Shown: positions 9,603 through 18,244, counted from the stretch's first letter. The stretch is 64,000 nt of DNA from CAUZIB01 sp963663925 (GCA_965237405.1 OZ250139.1:310001-374000), one strand, 5' to 3'. Notes: generated by a model not told the origin, from the sequence alone. Made by a program: numbers and translations.

Positions 9603-9604
9603 TG

Positions 9605-11143
9605 TGGGCGTTGCGCCTTGAAAGCTCGTGAGGCACAGGCGCCTGAAATGGCAACCGCGGCAAGGCCTAGCCAGCAGCCGCGTACCGAGTCTTGCGTGGC
9701 GTTCGGTAACGGCCGCTGCGAAGCGTAGACAGGGAAACTGTAGGCCGGAACGCAAGTGAACGGAAAGATAGCCCCGAAATCGATCGTGGTTGGAGGGGCC
9801 GACCCCATCTCCCAAGGGGGAAGGCAACATCTTGCGCCGCGTGATGGCGAGTGGCAGCAAGGCGCTTCCGGGGTTCGTACCGTCGGCATGCAGTTGAAGG
9901 GCCTCACGGGAACAAGGGAGGTCCGTCAGGTTCAAGCGGCGCTTGTAGGGTCCGACGAGCTACCAACGCGAGGACGACCCGATGACCTGGCGGAAGTCAG
10001 ACTGGCTGATAGTACTCCGAGGTCGGGAGAGCCGGCTACATGGGGAAGCGGCCAGCGGAAACTGAGTCGTTCGAGGGCAACATGAGCGTCATGCAATGGA
10101 CGAGAGGGCCTTCTATGCAAAGAGGAGAACCGCCTGTCATGGAAACGGGACTCGAACGGATAGCAGCCAAAGCTCGTTGTGAGCCGAAGGTGCGTTTTAC
10201 TTCACTGGCGCATCATGTCACTCGGGGCCGAATTTGGGGGAACCTCTGTGGAATGTCCTCGAAGACGGCGCCGGGCGTGGATGGGCAAACAGTGGAGGAA
10301 GCGCAGGAGGAGTTCAAGGCGTGGGTCGAGCCGATGCTCCGGTCCATGCACCGCCGGGGATATCCGGCACCTGCCGTCAGGCGGGTGCACATCCCCAAAC
10401 CAGGGAAGCGTGAGAAGCGTCCGATTGGCGTGCCATGTGTGGCCGACCGGGCGCTTCAGCGAAGCGTCGCCCAAGTGTTGTCCGCCATCTACGAGGAGGA
10501 CTTCATGCCCTGCTCGTTCGGCGGGCGGCCGGGTCAAGGTGCCCATCACGCCCTCGCCACGCTCACGGAAGTGATAGCGGGGCGGAAGGTGAGCTGGGTC
10601 CTTGAGGCGGATTTGAAGAACTTCTTTGGGAGTCTGAACCACGACTGGTTGCTCCGCTTCGTCGAGCACCGAGTCGGCGACCCTCGCCTGCTCAGCCTGA
10701 TGAGGCGCTGGTTGAAAGCCGGCGCCCTGGAAGACGGCGTGCATCAGCCGAGTGAGGAAGGCACCCCACAGGGCGGCTCCATTAGCGTCCTGTTGAGCAA
10801 TGTGTACCTCCACTACGTCCTCGACCTCTGGTTCGAACGCGTGGTGAAGCCCCGTCTGAAAGGCGAGGCATATATGGTCCGCTACCTCGACGACTTCGTG
10901 GTGTGTTTTCAGTACCGAGCCGATGCATTACGTGTCCAGGGTGTCCTGCGCAAGCGGTTGGCGAAGTTCAATCTGACGCTGGAACCGAACAAAACGAAAC
11001 TGGTCGAGTTCGGCCGGTTCGCCGCAAGGCACGCACCGAAACGAGGGAGAAGACGACCGGAGACGATCTACTTCGTCGGCTTCACCCTGTACTGCACCCG
11101 GAATCGGGGCGGGGGATACAAAGTGGGGATTCGGACTGAGAAG
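9605..11143 (+). mobile_element. Group II intron, 5' portion (RNA domains I-III and most of the RT ORF)
   Basis: About 480 bases of structured RNA-like sequence (including GGCGGAAGTCAGACTGGCTG ahead of AGTAC) precede the reverse transcriptase ORF. The exact 5' end is unsure. The element stops at the octamer CTGAGAAG (11136-11143). The same octamer, in the same codon phase, restarts the missing RT C-terminus and domain V/VI at 17571-17982. Confidence 0.65.
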
Positions 11144-11164
11144 GCCGAGGATCGGTTCCGCTGA
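10082..11164 (+). pseudogene. ltrA: Group II intron-encoded reverse transcriptase, C-terminally truncated
   Basis: RT domain is well conserved: KTAPGVDGQT, HIPKPGKREKRPIGVP, VLEADLKNFFGSLNHDW, GTPQGGSISVLLSNVYL and the catalytic YLDD box in MVRYLDDFVVCFQ. The frame opens at 10040; ATG 10082 is the first sensible start. It runs through GGGYKVGIRTEK and then AEDRFR to a stop at 11164, lacking the thumb end and maturase/C-terminal region. Joining at the CTGAGAAG octamer to 17579-17896 would give an uninterrupted 459-aa protein. As it stands, splicing and mobility should be impaired. Confidence 0.85.
11136..11143. repeat. Left copy of the 8-bp direct repeat CTGAGAAG
   Basis: Matches 17571-17578. 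Both copies lie in the same phase of the RT reading frame (act GAG AAG / gct GAG AAG). Immediately right of it the sequence reads GCCGAGG, the complement of the anticodon-stem strand retained next to the right copy. Confidence 0.6.
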
Positions 11165-11394
11165 GCGGACAGGAAAGGTGACCGCTCGGGAGACTCGGTC
11201 GCGGGCGTGAGCGGCGATTCGCTACCATTCGCACCCTACGCTGACTATCCGAGACGTCGTTCCAGGGTTGTGCCATCGGACTAACGCCGTCCAGGGCCAC
11301 ATCCACTAGAAGCGAAGACCGCCCATACTCCGATCGAACTACTGGACGTTTCGGGGTTGCACAGCGTTACACACTCTGCGCACTGGCGACTCTA

Positions 11395-12447
11395 GGCGTT
11401 GGTGCACGAATCGGTGTGAGGTTTCGAGCCGGCAGACCAGACTGGATGGATGAAGTCGAGAGTCCATCCCACGTACAAGACGAAGTACCACGTCCGGAAC
11501 TGGGCCTCCTACGATCGCGCCCTGGTCCGTCGAGGCGATATCACCATCTGGTTGTCCCCGGCGGCCATCGCCGCCTGGGAACCGAACGGAGCGGGCACGC
11601 GGGGCGCGCAGCGGAAGTACTCGGACCTCGCGATCGAAACTGCCTTGACGCTGCGTCTTCTCTTCCATCTGCCGCTCCGTCAGGCCGAGGGCTTTCTCTC
11701 GTCGGTCTTCGTGCTGATGGGGCTCGACCTTCGGTCGCCTGATCACACGACACTGTCCCGTCGTGGTCAACACCTCGACCTGCCGCTTCGGCACGTTCCA
11801 AGGCGGGCCGGCCTGCATCTCATCATCGACAGCACGGGCCTCTCTATCGTCGGCCAGGGTGAATGGGCGGCTGCGAAACACGGAGGTCGTGGCACGCGCG
11901 GGTGGAAGACACTCCATCTGGGTGTCGATCACACCGGCATGATCGTCGCTCATGCGCTCAGGGAAGCGACGGTCGATGACGCGACGACGGGCGTCGCGCT
12001 GATCGAGGCTGTCAACGACGACATCACGAGAGTCACCGCGGACGCGGCCTACGACACGGTCGCCTTCTACGAGGCGGCCGGTGCACGGGGCGCGACCCTC
12101 GTGGTTCCGCCGGCCAAGACGGCGAGGGTGTCCCGACGCAGACCGCGCTCGCGCGCTCGTGATCGCACGATCACCACGGTGAAGCACATCGGACGGCGAC
12201 GGTGGAAGAAGACGTCACGCTACCATCAACAAGCGCGAGTCGAGAACGCCTTCTTCCGGTACAAGGCGATCATCGGCGATGGTCTTCGAGCCAGGACACC
12301 TGGTGGGCGAACGACCGAAGTGGTACTCGCGTGCAACATGCTGAATGCGATGACCGCCATGGGCCGCCCAGCTTCTTACGCCATCGGTCGATGAAGCACC
12401 GGTGGTTGGGACCGTGGCGTGCCAATTTCGATTCGTGCACCAACGCC
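11395..12447 (+). mobile_element. IS5-family element (IS903/IS1031-like), complete, 1053 bp
   Basis: Perfect 19-bp inverted ends, GGCGTTGGTGCACGAATCG. It carries one transposase and is inserted in a truncated-hemoglobin gene whose 3' part follows immediately at 12448. No clear target duplication. Confidence 0.88.
11450..12394 (+). CDS. IS5-family transposase
   Basis: 314 aa. The DDE catalytic region shows Asp in LIIDSTGLSIVG, Asp in VTADAAYDT and Glu in ARVENAFFRYKAIIGD (the Y-(2)-R-(3)-E-(6)-K type signature of the IS4/IS5 superfamily). The N-terminus (YSDLAIETALTLRLLFHLPLRQAEGF) is typical for the IS903/IS1031 group. Related copies in the window: 54904-55848 (intact) and fragments at 23946, 24354-26898 and 28637. 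Probably active. Confidence 0.9.
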   Translation: MKSRVHPTYKTKYHVRNWASYDRALVRRGDITIWLSPAAIAAWEPNGAGTRGAQRKYSDLAIETALTLRLLFHLPLRQAEGFLSSVFVLMGLDLRSPDHTTLSRRGQHLDLPLRHVPRRAGLHLIIDSTGLSIVGQGEWAAAKHGGRGTRGWKTLHLGVDHTGMIVAHALREATVDDATTGVALIEAVNDDITRVTADAAYDTVAFYEAAGARGATLVVPPAKTARVSRRRPRSRARDRTITTVKHIGRRRWKKTSRYHQQARVENAFFRYKAIIGDGLRARTPGGRTTEVVLACNMLNAMTAMGRPASYAIGR

Positions 12448-12639
12448 GGACCATGCGCGTACGTAGGCCGCGACATGAAGACTACGCACGCCGACCTGAA
12501 TATTACGGAGGTGGAATGGGAGGCGCTGATAGAGGTGTTTCAAGCCTCGTTCGATGCGTTCGAGATACCTGAGCAGGAACAAACCGAACTCTTTGCCATC
12601 ATCGCCGGGACGAAGGCTGACATCGTCGTCGCACAGTGA
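12448..12639 (+). pseudogene. Group 1 truncated hemoglobin, 3' fragment
   Basis: Frame open from the IS end: GPCAYVGRDMKTTHADLNIT..., then FELFAII-like ...QTELFAIIAGTKADIV. This is the C-terminal half of a TrHb group I protein (heme-binding, NO/O2 chemistry); the N-terminal half with the proximal pocket is absent. The other half is not visible left of the IS at 11395, so a deletion accompanied the insertion. Confidence 0.7.
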
Positions 12640-12702
12640 GCTGACGAGGTTCTCCACCGCCGCGATCCTCGGCCGTCCGTCTACAGAGGACTAAGGCCGC
12701 GC

Positions 12703-12849
12703 ATGCCCCTGACAGTCGGCTCCCGCCTCGGCCACTATGATGGCGACACGACCCTCGACCGGGACGTGGTGCTCAAGGTGCTGCCACATGAAGGGGATCT
12801 ATCAGGAGTCCCTCAGCTGACCGAGACGTTCCATGTCTCGATCCGATGA
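12703..12849 (+). pseudogene. Ser/Thr protein kinase N-terminal relic
   Basis: 49 codons reading MPLTVGSRLGHYDGD...LDRDVVLKVLP. The ends match the start of PknB-type kinases (xxGxRLGxYEI ... LDRDVALKVLP), but the Gly-rich loop between them is deleted and the rest of the kinase is absent. Small relic. Confidence 0.45.
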
Positions 12850-13039
12850 CCTGCGGGACACGTTGCACGATCCCGACCGCTACCTCGGTCCCGCCGACCA
12901 GGAGCCTGGGCTCTTCTATCGGACGGCAAGCTGGCTCACCGCCCTCGTTGGAAGCATCGTGATGACGCTGGTCGGTGTGACTGGACTCATATTCCTCTGG
13001 TGGCTGGCCGTGTCCTTTATGGCGTCTCTCGGGCTGTAA
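12833..13039 (+). CDS. Small membrane protein, unknown function
   Basis: 68 aa. Hydrophilic, acidic N-terminus (MSRSDDLRDTLHDPDRYLG) and one or two hydrophobic segments from about residue 33 (LTALVGSIVMTLVGVTGLIFLWWLAV). Not recognised. It overlaps the kinase relic out of frame. Could be chance coding; the clean TM segments argue mildly for a real gene. Confidence 0.4.
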   Translation: MSRSDDLRDTLHDPDRYLGPADQEPGLFYRTASWLTALVGSIVMTLVGVTGLIFLWWLAVSFMASLGL

Positions 13040-13194
13040 TACGGCCGCCGTTTGGCCAGCGAGGGTGTCGACGCGCGGCCCGGCGCACGAATCCTTCGAG
13101 AGGACTATGGTGTGCTCCTACAGCGAGAGCCTGACATTCTAGAATGCGATACGTCGCTCAGGTTCACACCGGTCAGCGTCGGCTGAAGCGCCTG

Positions 13195-13707
13195 TTAAGG
13201 CAAGCCAGGCACTTTAGTTGGTATTCCGTCGTGAGTAAGGACTTCGGGCTCCTCAACTGTTTCCCATCCTTTGATCGCGCTTGTGACGTTCGGCCCCGAG
13301 CGCGCCAGTACCTCATCGCCGCCTAGCTTCGGTAGAAGCAGGCGCAGCGACGTCCACAATCGGCGCACATGCTGCACCGCATCGGGAAGGACGAACATGC
13401 CGGGGTCCAAATCGTCGGCGTAGGCTCGCAGGAGCAACCGCGCACGAGGATGTGGATGCCCGCCCACGTCACAGTGCAGCCAGTACTCTTCGTCGCGAAA
13501 GAGTCCGTCTGACTCCTTCCGCATCCTGGCTGGCTTGAACTGCTCTCTCAATTCACCGGCGCTGGCCCGGTACCATCGCCCGAGGTGCTCAGGGGCGACG
13601 TAGCCCAGAAAGGCCAAGTACTCGACCTCCACGAGCTGCCGTAGAAGCGCGTTCCTGTCACCCGAAACAGCACGGTATCGGCTATGACCGGTTCGTTCAA
13701 TGTTCAT
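13195..13707 (-). CDS. Hypothetical protein
   Basis: 170 aa if translation begins at ATG 13707 (MNIERTGHSRYRAVSGDRN), which has GAGAGGACG just upstream; a longer start at 13755 is possible. Soluble, charged, no motif I can name. The sequence YRAVSGDRNALLRQLVEVEYLAFLG resembles no family I know. Convergent with nothing; upstream neighbour on the same strand is the RDD-type protein gene. Confidence 0.5.
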   Translation of the reverse strand: MNIERTGHSRYRAVSGDRNALLRQLVEVEYLAFLGYVAPEHLGRWYRASAGELREQFKPARMRKESDGLFRDEEYWLHCDVGGHPHPRARLLLRAYADDLDPGMFVLPDAVQHVRRLWTSLRLLLPKLGGDEVLARSGPNVTSAIKGWETVEEPEVLTHDGIPTKVPGLP

Positions 13708-13820
13708 CGCGTCCTCTCGTCTGACGTCACGGTGGCGTCGCGTTCCGCCTCCCACTCTTCAGGACTCGAACGCCGTGGGCCGTATTCCGCCTCGTCAGAA
13801 ACTTTCACACGCAGCTCCTT

Positions 13821-15476
13821 CTAGGGCAGCGGCCAATTGGGCGGGACGCTCACCACATAAGTGCCCGCGACCCTGTCGTGCCACGCCTGCCCCTCGGCAT
13901 CCCAAATGGCCCAGAACCACCCGATCCCAAGGGCGGCCACCGAGAAGATGCCCGACAGCCCACGGATGACTGCCTCACTGAATCGAATCGGCGAACCCTC
14001 GGTGCGCACGATACGGAGCCGAAAAACGAGGCCCCCGATTGTCGTCCCCTTCCAACCCCAGAACACCACGTGATAGACGAGCACGACAAAGAAGAACACG
14101 CCCTCACCGTCCAGTGGGAGGAGCGCCATCGTGATCGCCACGAGCAGGAGATCCAGAACAACGGACCCAACCCGACTCGGGAATGTCGCGCGGCGTAACA
14201 GCGCGGCGTCGGTGTCCACGCCGGCCGTTCCCGACGGGATCGTCACGTCAGCGGCGCCAGTCTCAGACGTGTGCTCACCCGAGGCATCCGGGGGGTTAGC
14301 CGGCGGCGAGACCGAGGGAACCGATAGAGGAGGTGACTGGGACGCCTGTGGCAGTTCTCGGCGGAGGGCTCCCACAAAGGTGATCGTCGCGGCACCAAGC
14401 CCAAAGACGCCGAGCATCGCCCACGTCACCAGCCCAATCACCGGCACCATGTAGGCGAGGCTGAGAACCGCGAAGCCAATGGTCAGTGATCGCGTTGCCT
14501 GCCCCCACCCGCCGGATTCGTGCTCGGCCACGACGCGACTCCCCATCCATCGCACCACGCCGACCCGCCCGAAGATGCCGCCGATGAAGAGGGCGAGCAT
14601 GAGGAACGGTAGGGCGACCATCCCGACTACGGAGATCAACAAGATGAGCGACACCGGTCCGATCAGCAGCAGGACCAGGAACCCCGCGAACCCCGTTGTC
14701 AGCGGCTTGTCAGCCAAAACATCGCTACAGGCCCGTACGGGTCGTTCGAAGACGATGTTGATGATCAGGTACATCAGGAAGACGACCCCGACAAAGGCCC
14801 ACATCCACGGCAAGCTCGGCACGAGAGGTCGACCCCACAGTAGTCCCTGACTGAACAGGGGCACCACGGCGTCAAAGGGCACTGCTGATCCCAGGAACCC
14901 AACGGCGACTTGTGCGCCGCCTGGGGAGAATTCCGGTGGCGCATCGAGCTCGCCGCCAACGACCACGAGGTCGCGTTCAACTACGGCCCCCGACTCAACG
15001 GTGGCGGATCCCCCAACAACGACGAGGTCGCCTCTGACGACGGACGTGCCTCCGAGTCTCACGGTTCCAAGGACAACAACCATGTCCCCGTCCACTTCAC
15101 CCTCGATTGTGGCGGAGCCCGCGATTACCACGACCTCGCGCACGCGGTCGCCGGCACGGAGGGTGTAGCTATCTCCTACGCGAACAACGGGGCCCATTGC
15201 GCGGCGTCGCTCCCCGGGAGACGGACGCGGCGAGTCAGGTGGTTCCGCTTCCCCTTCGGCCTGCGCCGCTGGAGGTGCCTCGGCCTCCGGAGTCGGTTCT
15301 CCTGGTTCCGGATCGGCTGCGCGGCCCTCCAGGGTGGGTTGACCCACTTCCGGAGTCGGTTGAGAAGCTTCCGGGGTGGGTTGCTCCGTTTCCTGAATGA
15401 GCTCCGGATCGGCGCTGGCCGCCACCAGCAGGAGCGCGACGACCCACACCCACGACGGATTCCAACCTGCTCTCAT
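13821..15476 (-). CDS. Polymer-forming (bactofilin-like) and RDD-domain membrane protein
   Basis: 551 aa from ATG 15476 (MRAGWNPSWVW), which has a signal-like hydrophobic start. Residues ~30-95 are Pro/Glu/Thr-rich repeats (QPTPE). Residues ~100-190 are Val/Gly-rich beta repeats (VVVIAGSATIEGEVDGDMVV) like bactofilin/polymer-forming cytoskeletal domains. Then come several TM helices and a C-terminal RDD domain from about residue 415 (FPSRVGSVVLDLLLVAI ... GWKGTTIGGLVFRLRIV). Third gene of the operon after an ECF sigma and its likely anti-sigma. Possible role in envelope stress or transport; inference only. Confidence 0.75.
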   Translation of the reverse strand: MRAGWNPSWVWVVALLLVAASADPELIQETEQPTPEASQPTPEVGQPTLEGRAADPEPGEPTPEAEAPPAAQAEGEAEPPDSPRPSPGERRRAMGPVVRVGDSYTLRAGDRVREVVVIAGSATIEGEVDGDMVVVLGTVRLGGTSVVRGDLVVVGGSATVESGAVVERDLVVVGGELDAPPEFSPGGAQVAVGFLGSAVPFDAVVPLFSQGLLWGRPLVPSLPWMWAFVGVVFLMYLIINIVFERPVRACSDVLADKPLTTGFAGFLVLLLIGPVSLILLISVVGMVALPFLMLALFIGGIFGRVGVVRWMGSRVVAEHESGGWGQATRSLTIGFAVLSLAYMVPVIGLVTWAMLGVFGLGAATITFVGALRRELPQASQSPPLSVPSVSPPANPPDASGEHTSETGAADVTIPSGTAGVDTDAALLRRATFPSRVGSVVLDLLLVAITMALLPLDGEGVFFFVVLVYHVVFWGWKGTTIGGLVFRLRIVRTEGSPIRFSEAVIRGLSGIFSVAALGIGWFWAIWDAEGQAWHDRVAGTYVVSVPPNWPLP

Positions 15477-15910
15477 GGTCTGGCATTCCCTTCTCGGAGC
15501 ACGTTCGTCAGTGCTCCGCCAAACACCGCGCTCGCCGCACACATCACCGTGACCAGCGCGAACACATGCACCACGTACGGCTCGAGCAATACCCGCCACA
15601 GGACCTGCACCGCGCGCACGTGCGCCAGCGCATTCCCGGCCAGTGCGTGCGTTTGGAACCGCACCTCCCCGATGACACCTGGGTCAACGTCCGGGCTCAC
15701 GAAAGAGAATCCGAGGACCAGCCCAGCGACCGCTGCCACGGAAAGCCCCTTCCACAGCCCCGGCCAGTGGATCCAAGGGAGGCCGTACCACGGTCGCGGC
15801 TGCTGTTGAATGGCCGCAAGCACCCGCGGCAGAAGCGTACGGGGCGCTCGCGGTGCCGGGAGCTGGGCGAGTTCTCGATGGACGAGCTCTCTCAATTCAT
15901 CGGGATGCAT
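15473..15910 (-). CDS. Membrane-anchored anti-sigma-like protein
   Basis: 145 aa. N-terminal cytoplasmic part (MHPDELRELVHRELAQLPAPRAP), then two hydrophobic segments (WKGLSVAAVAGLVLGFSFV and VHVFALVTVMCAASAVFGG). It overlaps the sigma gene by 14 bases and the next gene by 4, so it is translationally coupled. Position and topology fit a negative regulator of the adjacent ECF sigma; no zinc-binding HxxxCxxC anti-sigma motif is visible. Confidence 0.6.
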   Translation of the reverse strand: MHPDELRELVHRELAQLPAPRAPRTLLPRVLAAIQQQPRPWYGLPWIHWPGLWKGLSVAAVAGLVLGFSFVSPDVDPGVIGEVRFQTHALAGNALAHVRAVQVLWRVLLEPYVVHVFALVTVMCAASAVFGGALTNVLREGNARP

Positions 15911-16436
15911 CGTTCGTCACCATCAACTGTCTCAGCGCTTCGCGGCCTCGGTGGATGTCGGTCTTCACCTTGCCAAGCGAGACGCCGAGCAACCCTGCAA
16001 TGTCACGATAGCTGTGGTCCTGGAAGTGAAACAGGACGAGGGGAAGGCGTTGATGCGACGGGAGCCGTCGAATGGCCTGCTCCAACCTCGTGTGCTCCTC
16101 AGCCCGCTCCACATCCGCGGCGGGCGATCCGGCCGATACCCGCCGACGCTCCAAGAGGTCGTCTCGGTCCGTCCCCCCGCCTGTCTCACTGAAGAGCCGC
16201 CACCTGGCCCGGTATCGTGAAAGATGGTTCAGACACGCGTTCGTGGCGACCGTTTTCAGCCACCCACCTGCCGCTGGACTACGAGCCAGGGTGTCGAAGC
16301 GCTCAAACGCTTTCATGAACACAGTCTGCGACACGTCCTCCGCCTCCGTCGGATCCCCTAGCAGCCGAACGGCTACCCCGAACACCATGTCCTGATACCT
16401 CCGTACGAACGCCTCAAACGCTCTGGCGTCGGTCAT
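15897..16436 (-). CDS. ECF-type RNA polymerase sigma factor
   Basis: 179 aa. Region 2: FEAFVRRYQDMVFGVAVRLLGDPTEAEDVSQTVF (cut here to its parts, residues 7-40). Region 4: LPSHQRLPLVLFHFQDHSYRD followed by IAGLLGVSLGKVKTDIHRG, a classic sigma-70 region 4 helix-turn-helix. First gene of a three-gene minus-strand operon with overlapping ends. Likely directs its own operon and is held by the anti-sigma-like protein downstream. Confidence 0.9.
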   Translation of the reverse strand: MTDARAFEAFVRRYQDMVFGVAVRLLGDPTEAEDVSQTVFMKAFERFDTLARSPAAGGWLKTVATNACLNHLSRYRARWRLFSETGGGTDRDDLLERRRVSAGSPAADVERAEEHTRLEQAIRRLPSHQRLPLVLFHFQDHSYRDIAGLLGVSLGKVKTDIHRGREALRQLMVTNDASR

Positions 16437-16584
16437 GCCCGTGAGTCGGCCTGTCCGAGGCCATCGTGATCTAGAACCCCGTACGCGGCTGAAAGTTTCA
16501 CGGGAACTCCGCTACTCGCTCGGGTTGAGAAGTAGGAGCTATTTGCCATCCGACGCTGCTGTAGATTAGGACTTGGGTCTGGAT

Positions 16585-17095
16585 ATGGACATCGGAGAAA
16601 CGCTCTATGTTCATCGCCGCAGCGATTGGCGGCGGTGGCTCCGCGCCAACTTCCGGACGAAACCAGAGATATGGCTCGTCTTGCCGCACAAGGCCTCCGA
16701 CAAGCCGAGTATCCTGATACAACGATGCGGTCGAAGAAGCGTTGTGCTTCGGCTGGATTGACAGCATCTAAAAGAAGCTTACGCTCGACGAGGCCGTCCA
16801 GCGGTACACACCACGACGGTCGCGGAGTCCCTACTCACAACCCAACCGGGAGCGTCTGACATGGCTGCTTCGACATGGTCGGGTCCACTCAACCGTTCGG
16901 AAAGAAGCAGAGACAGTTGCCCGAGAACCCTTTGTTTTCCCCGCAGAAATCCTCCGCGCGATTCGACGAAACAAGGCCGCCTGGGTTTGGTTCGAGCGCC
17001 AGACCGGGCCGTACCGTCGGATTCGCGTCGCGTGGGTTGAGGGCCCCGTTTCCGGGCCACACTCAACCGAGAATCCGAAAACAGCTAACGGATAG
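16585..17095 (+). pseudogene. YdeI/OmpD-associated family protein, frameshifted
   Basis: ATG 16585 starts MDIGETLYVHRRSDWRRWL...PEIWLVLPHK, the N-terminus of this family. Near 16715 the frame changes; the second frame gives YNDAVEEALCFGWIDSI, then a TAA codon, then QRYTPRRSRSPYSQPNRERL and the C-terminal part AWVWFERQTGPYRRIRV. The family is usually ~190 aa, so nearly all of the gene is here, broken by one indel and one nonsense codon. Confidence 0.7.
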
Positions 17096-17205
17096 CTAAC
17101 AAGCGAACCGAGAGCCGGTTTCAGAACGTGCGCTCATGCGGTTGTCACGCCTCGTGATCGCCGACGATCAGACGAGACCAGAGCTAAGGATCGCAGACTG
17201 CCGAC

Positions 17206-17528
17206 GTGTCCCGGTCGGTCTACGAGAGAAAATATGCGCGGTTTCGAAAACTGCTCGTGGATGCCAGGAGGGTCGCTGAGCTTACTCAGGTCCAACTTGC
17301 AAGAGGCTTGGACGTCTCCAGTCATTCGTGTCGAAGTACGAAACCGGCGAGCGTCGACTCGATGTGGTCGAGTTTCTAGATGTTGCGGGAGTGCTTGGGA
17401 TGGACATAGCAGGGCAAACGGCCAAACCGTACTTCAGTCAGCTAATCTTTACGGCCGACCGGTCGTCTCGCACCGGTGAAGTGCCGCGTGCTTTGGCGAT
17501 TCGAAGGCGAAACCCGCAGATTCCCTAG
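17206..17528 (+). pseudogene. XRE-family HTH regulator, frameshifted
   Basis: GTG 17206 gives SRSVYERKYARFRKLLVDAR...LTQVQLARGLDVS. The frame then changes by one base near 17320 and continues QSFVSKYETGERRLDVVEFL, the rest of a HTH_3 domain. Ends at 17528, five bases before a tRNA-Arg 3' half. Confidence 0.65.
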
Positions 17529-17533
17529 AGAAA

Positions 17534-17578
17534 TGGTACGCCCGGCAGGACTCGAACCTGCGACCCTCGGCTGAGAAG
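17534..17578 (-). other. tRNA-Arg(TCT)-like 3' half (possible attachment site)
   Basis: On the minus strand it reads CTTCTCA (anticodon loop), GCCGAGGG, T-arm GCAGGTTCGAGTCCTGC and the acceptor 3' strand CGGGCGTACCA. This is 45 nt from the anticodon loop to CCA; the 5' half of the tRNA is absent. It differs at four of 45 positions from the fragment at 31062-31106. Its anticodon-loop end is the octamer CTGAGAAG shared with 11136-11143. Pattern typical of integrase attachment sites. Confidence 0.65.
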
Positions 17579-17896
17579 TCCCGGGTCCGCCGCACCCTGA
17601 CGACGCTCCGCGACCTGATGCGGCGGATGCGGCACTTGCCGGTTCGAGAGCAGGCCCTGAACCTGAACCGCCTCTTGCAGGGGCACTATGCGTACTTCGG
17701 GGTGGCGGGGAACTTCCGTGCCCTGCAGCGCATAGGCCATGCCGTCGAGCGCTACTGGCGCAAGATGCTCAGCAGCCGGAGTCGCAAGGGCCACATCTCT
17801 TGGGACGTCTTTCACCAGATTAAGGCGAGGCACCCGTTGCAGCGACCACGTTTACGTCTCCCGCATCGGGAGCTGCAAGCACTCGCTGTGCTGTGA
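17579..17896 (+). pseudogene. Group II intron RT/maturase, C-terminal fragment
   Basis: 105 residues: SRVRRTLTTLRDLMRRMRH, NLNRLLQGHYAYFGVAGN, AVERYWRKMLSSRSRKGHIS, ending ELQALAVL. This is the thumb/maturase C-terminus of group II intron proteins and begins exactly where the truncated RT at 10082-11143 lacks sequence, in phase. It has no start of its own. Confidence 0.75.
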
Positions 17897-17909
17897 ATCA
17901 GTTTGCGAA

Positions 17910-17982
17910 GAGCGGAGTGCGGGAAATCCGCACGCTCCGTTCTGTGGGAGCCGGAGGCGGGTGACCGCCTCCGGCGACCCGG
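17910..17982 (+). ncRNA. Group II intron domains V and VI (3' end)
   Basis: Domain V-like hairpin GAGCGGAGTGCGG - GAAA - CCGCACGCTCCGTTC (17910-17943) followed by the stem GCCGGAGGCGG - GTGA - CCGCCTCCGGC (17949-17977). Order and spacing are those of an intron 3' end just after the RT stop codon. Confidence 0.75.
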
Positions 17983-18011
17983 TGCCAGGGTCAGCAACGA
18001 CCCTGGTCTGT

Positions 18012-18244
18012 CTACCCGACCGCAATTCGTTGAGGAGGCAAGCCCGCCCTCAACACCGCGAGGCATCCCGGAGCCGTGACCGTGTGCCACTCGCCGACCA
18101 GTTCCGGGAAGACGCCGTAGAGCTGATGCACCAGCAGGGTCTTGAGTCGTGCGCGCTCGCGGCGAAGGCGATGGTATTTCCCCCAGGCCCGCCGCAGCTG
18201 CATGTAGTTGGCGGGGAGGAGCTGGCACTGGGTGACGACTCCCG
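18012..18244 (-). pseudogene. IS110-family transposase fragment
   Basis: Minus-strand frame MQLRRAWGKYHRLRRERARL..., with QLYGVFPELVGEW, resembles the middle of IS110/IS1111 transposases (region after the DEDD core). It is cut on its 5' side by the TAAGG-type IS and stops at 18012. Confidence 0.4.
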
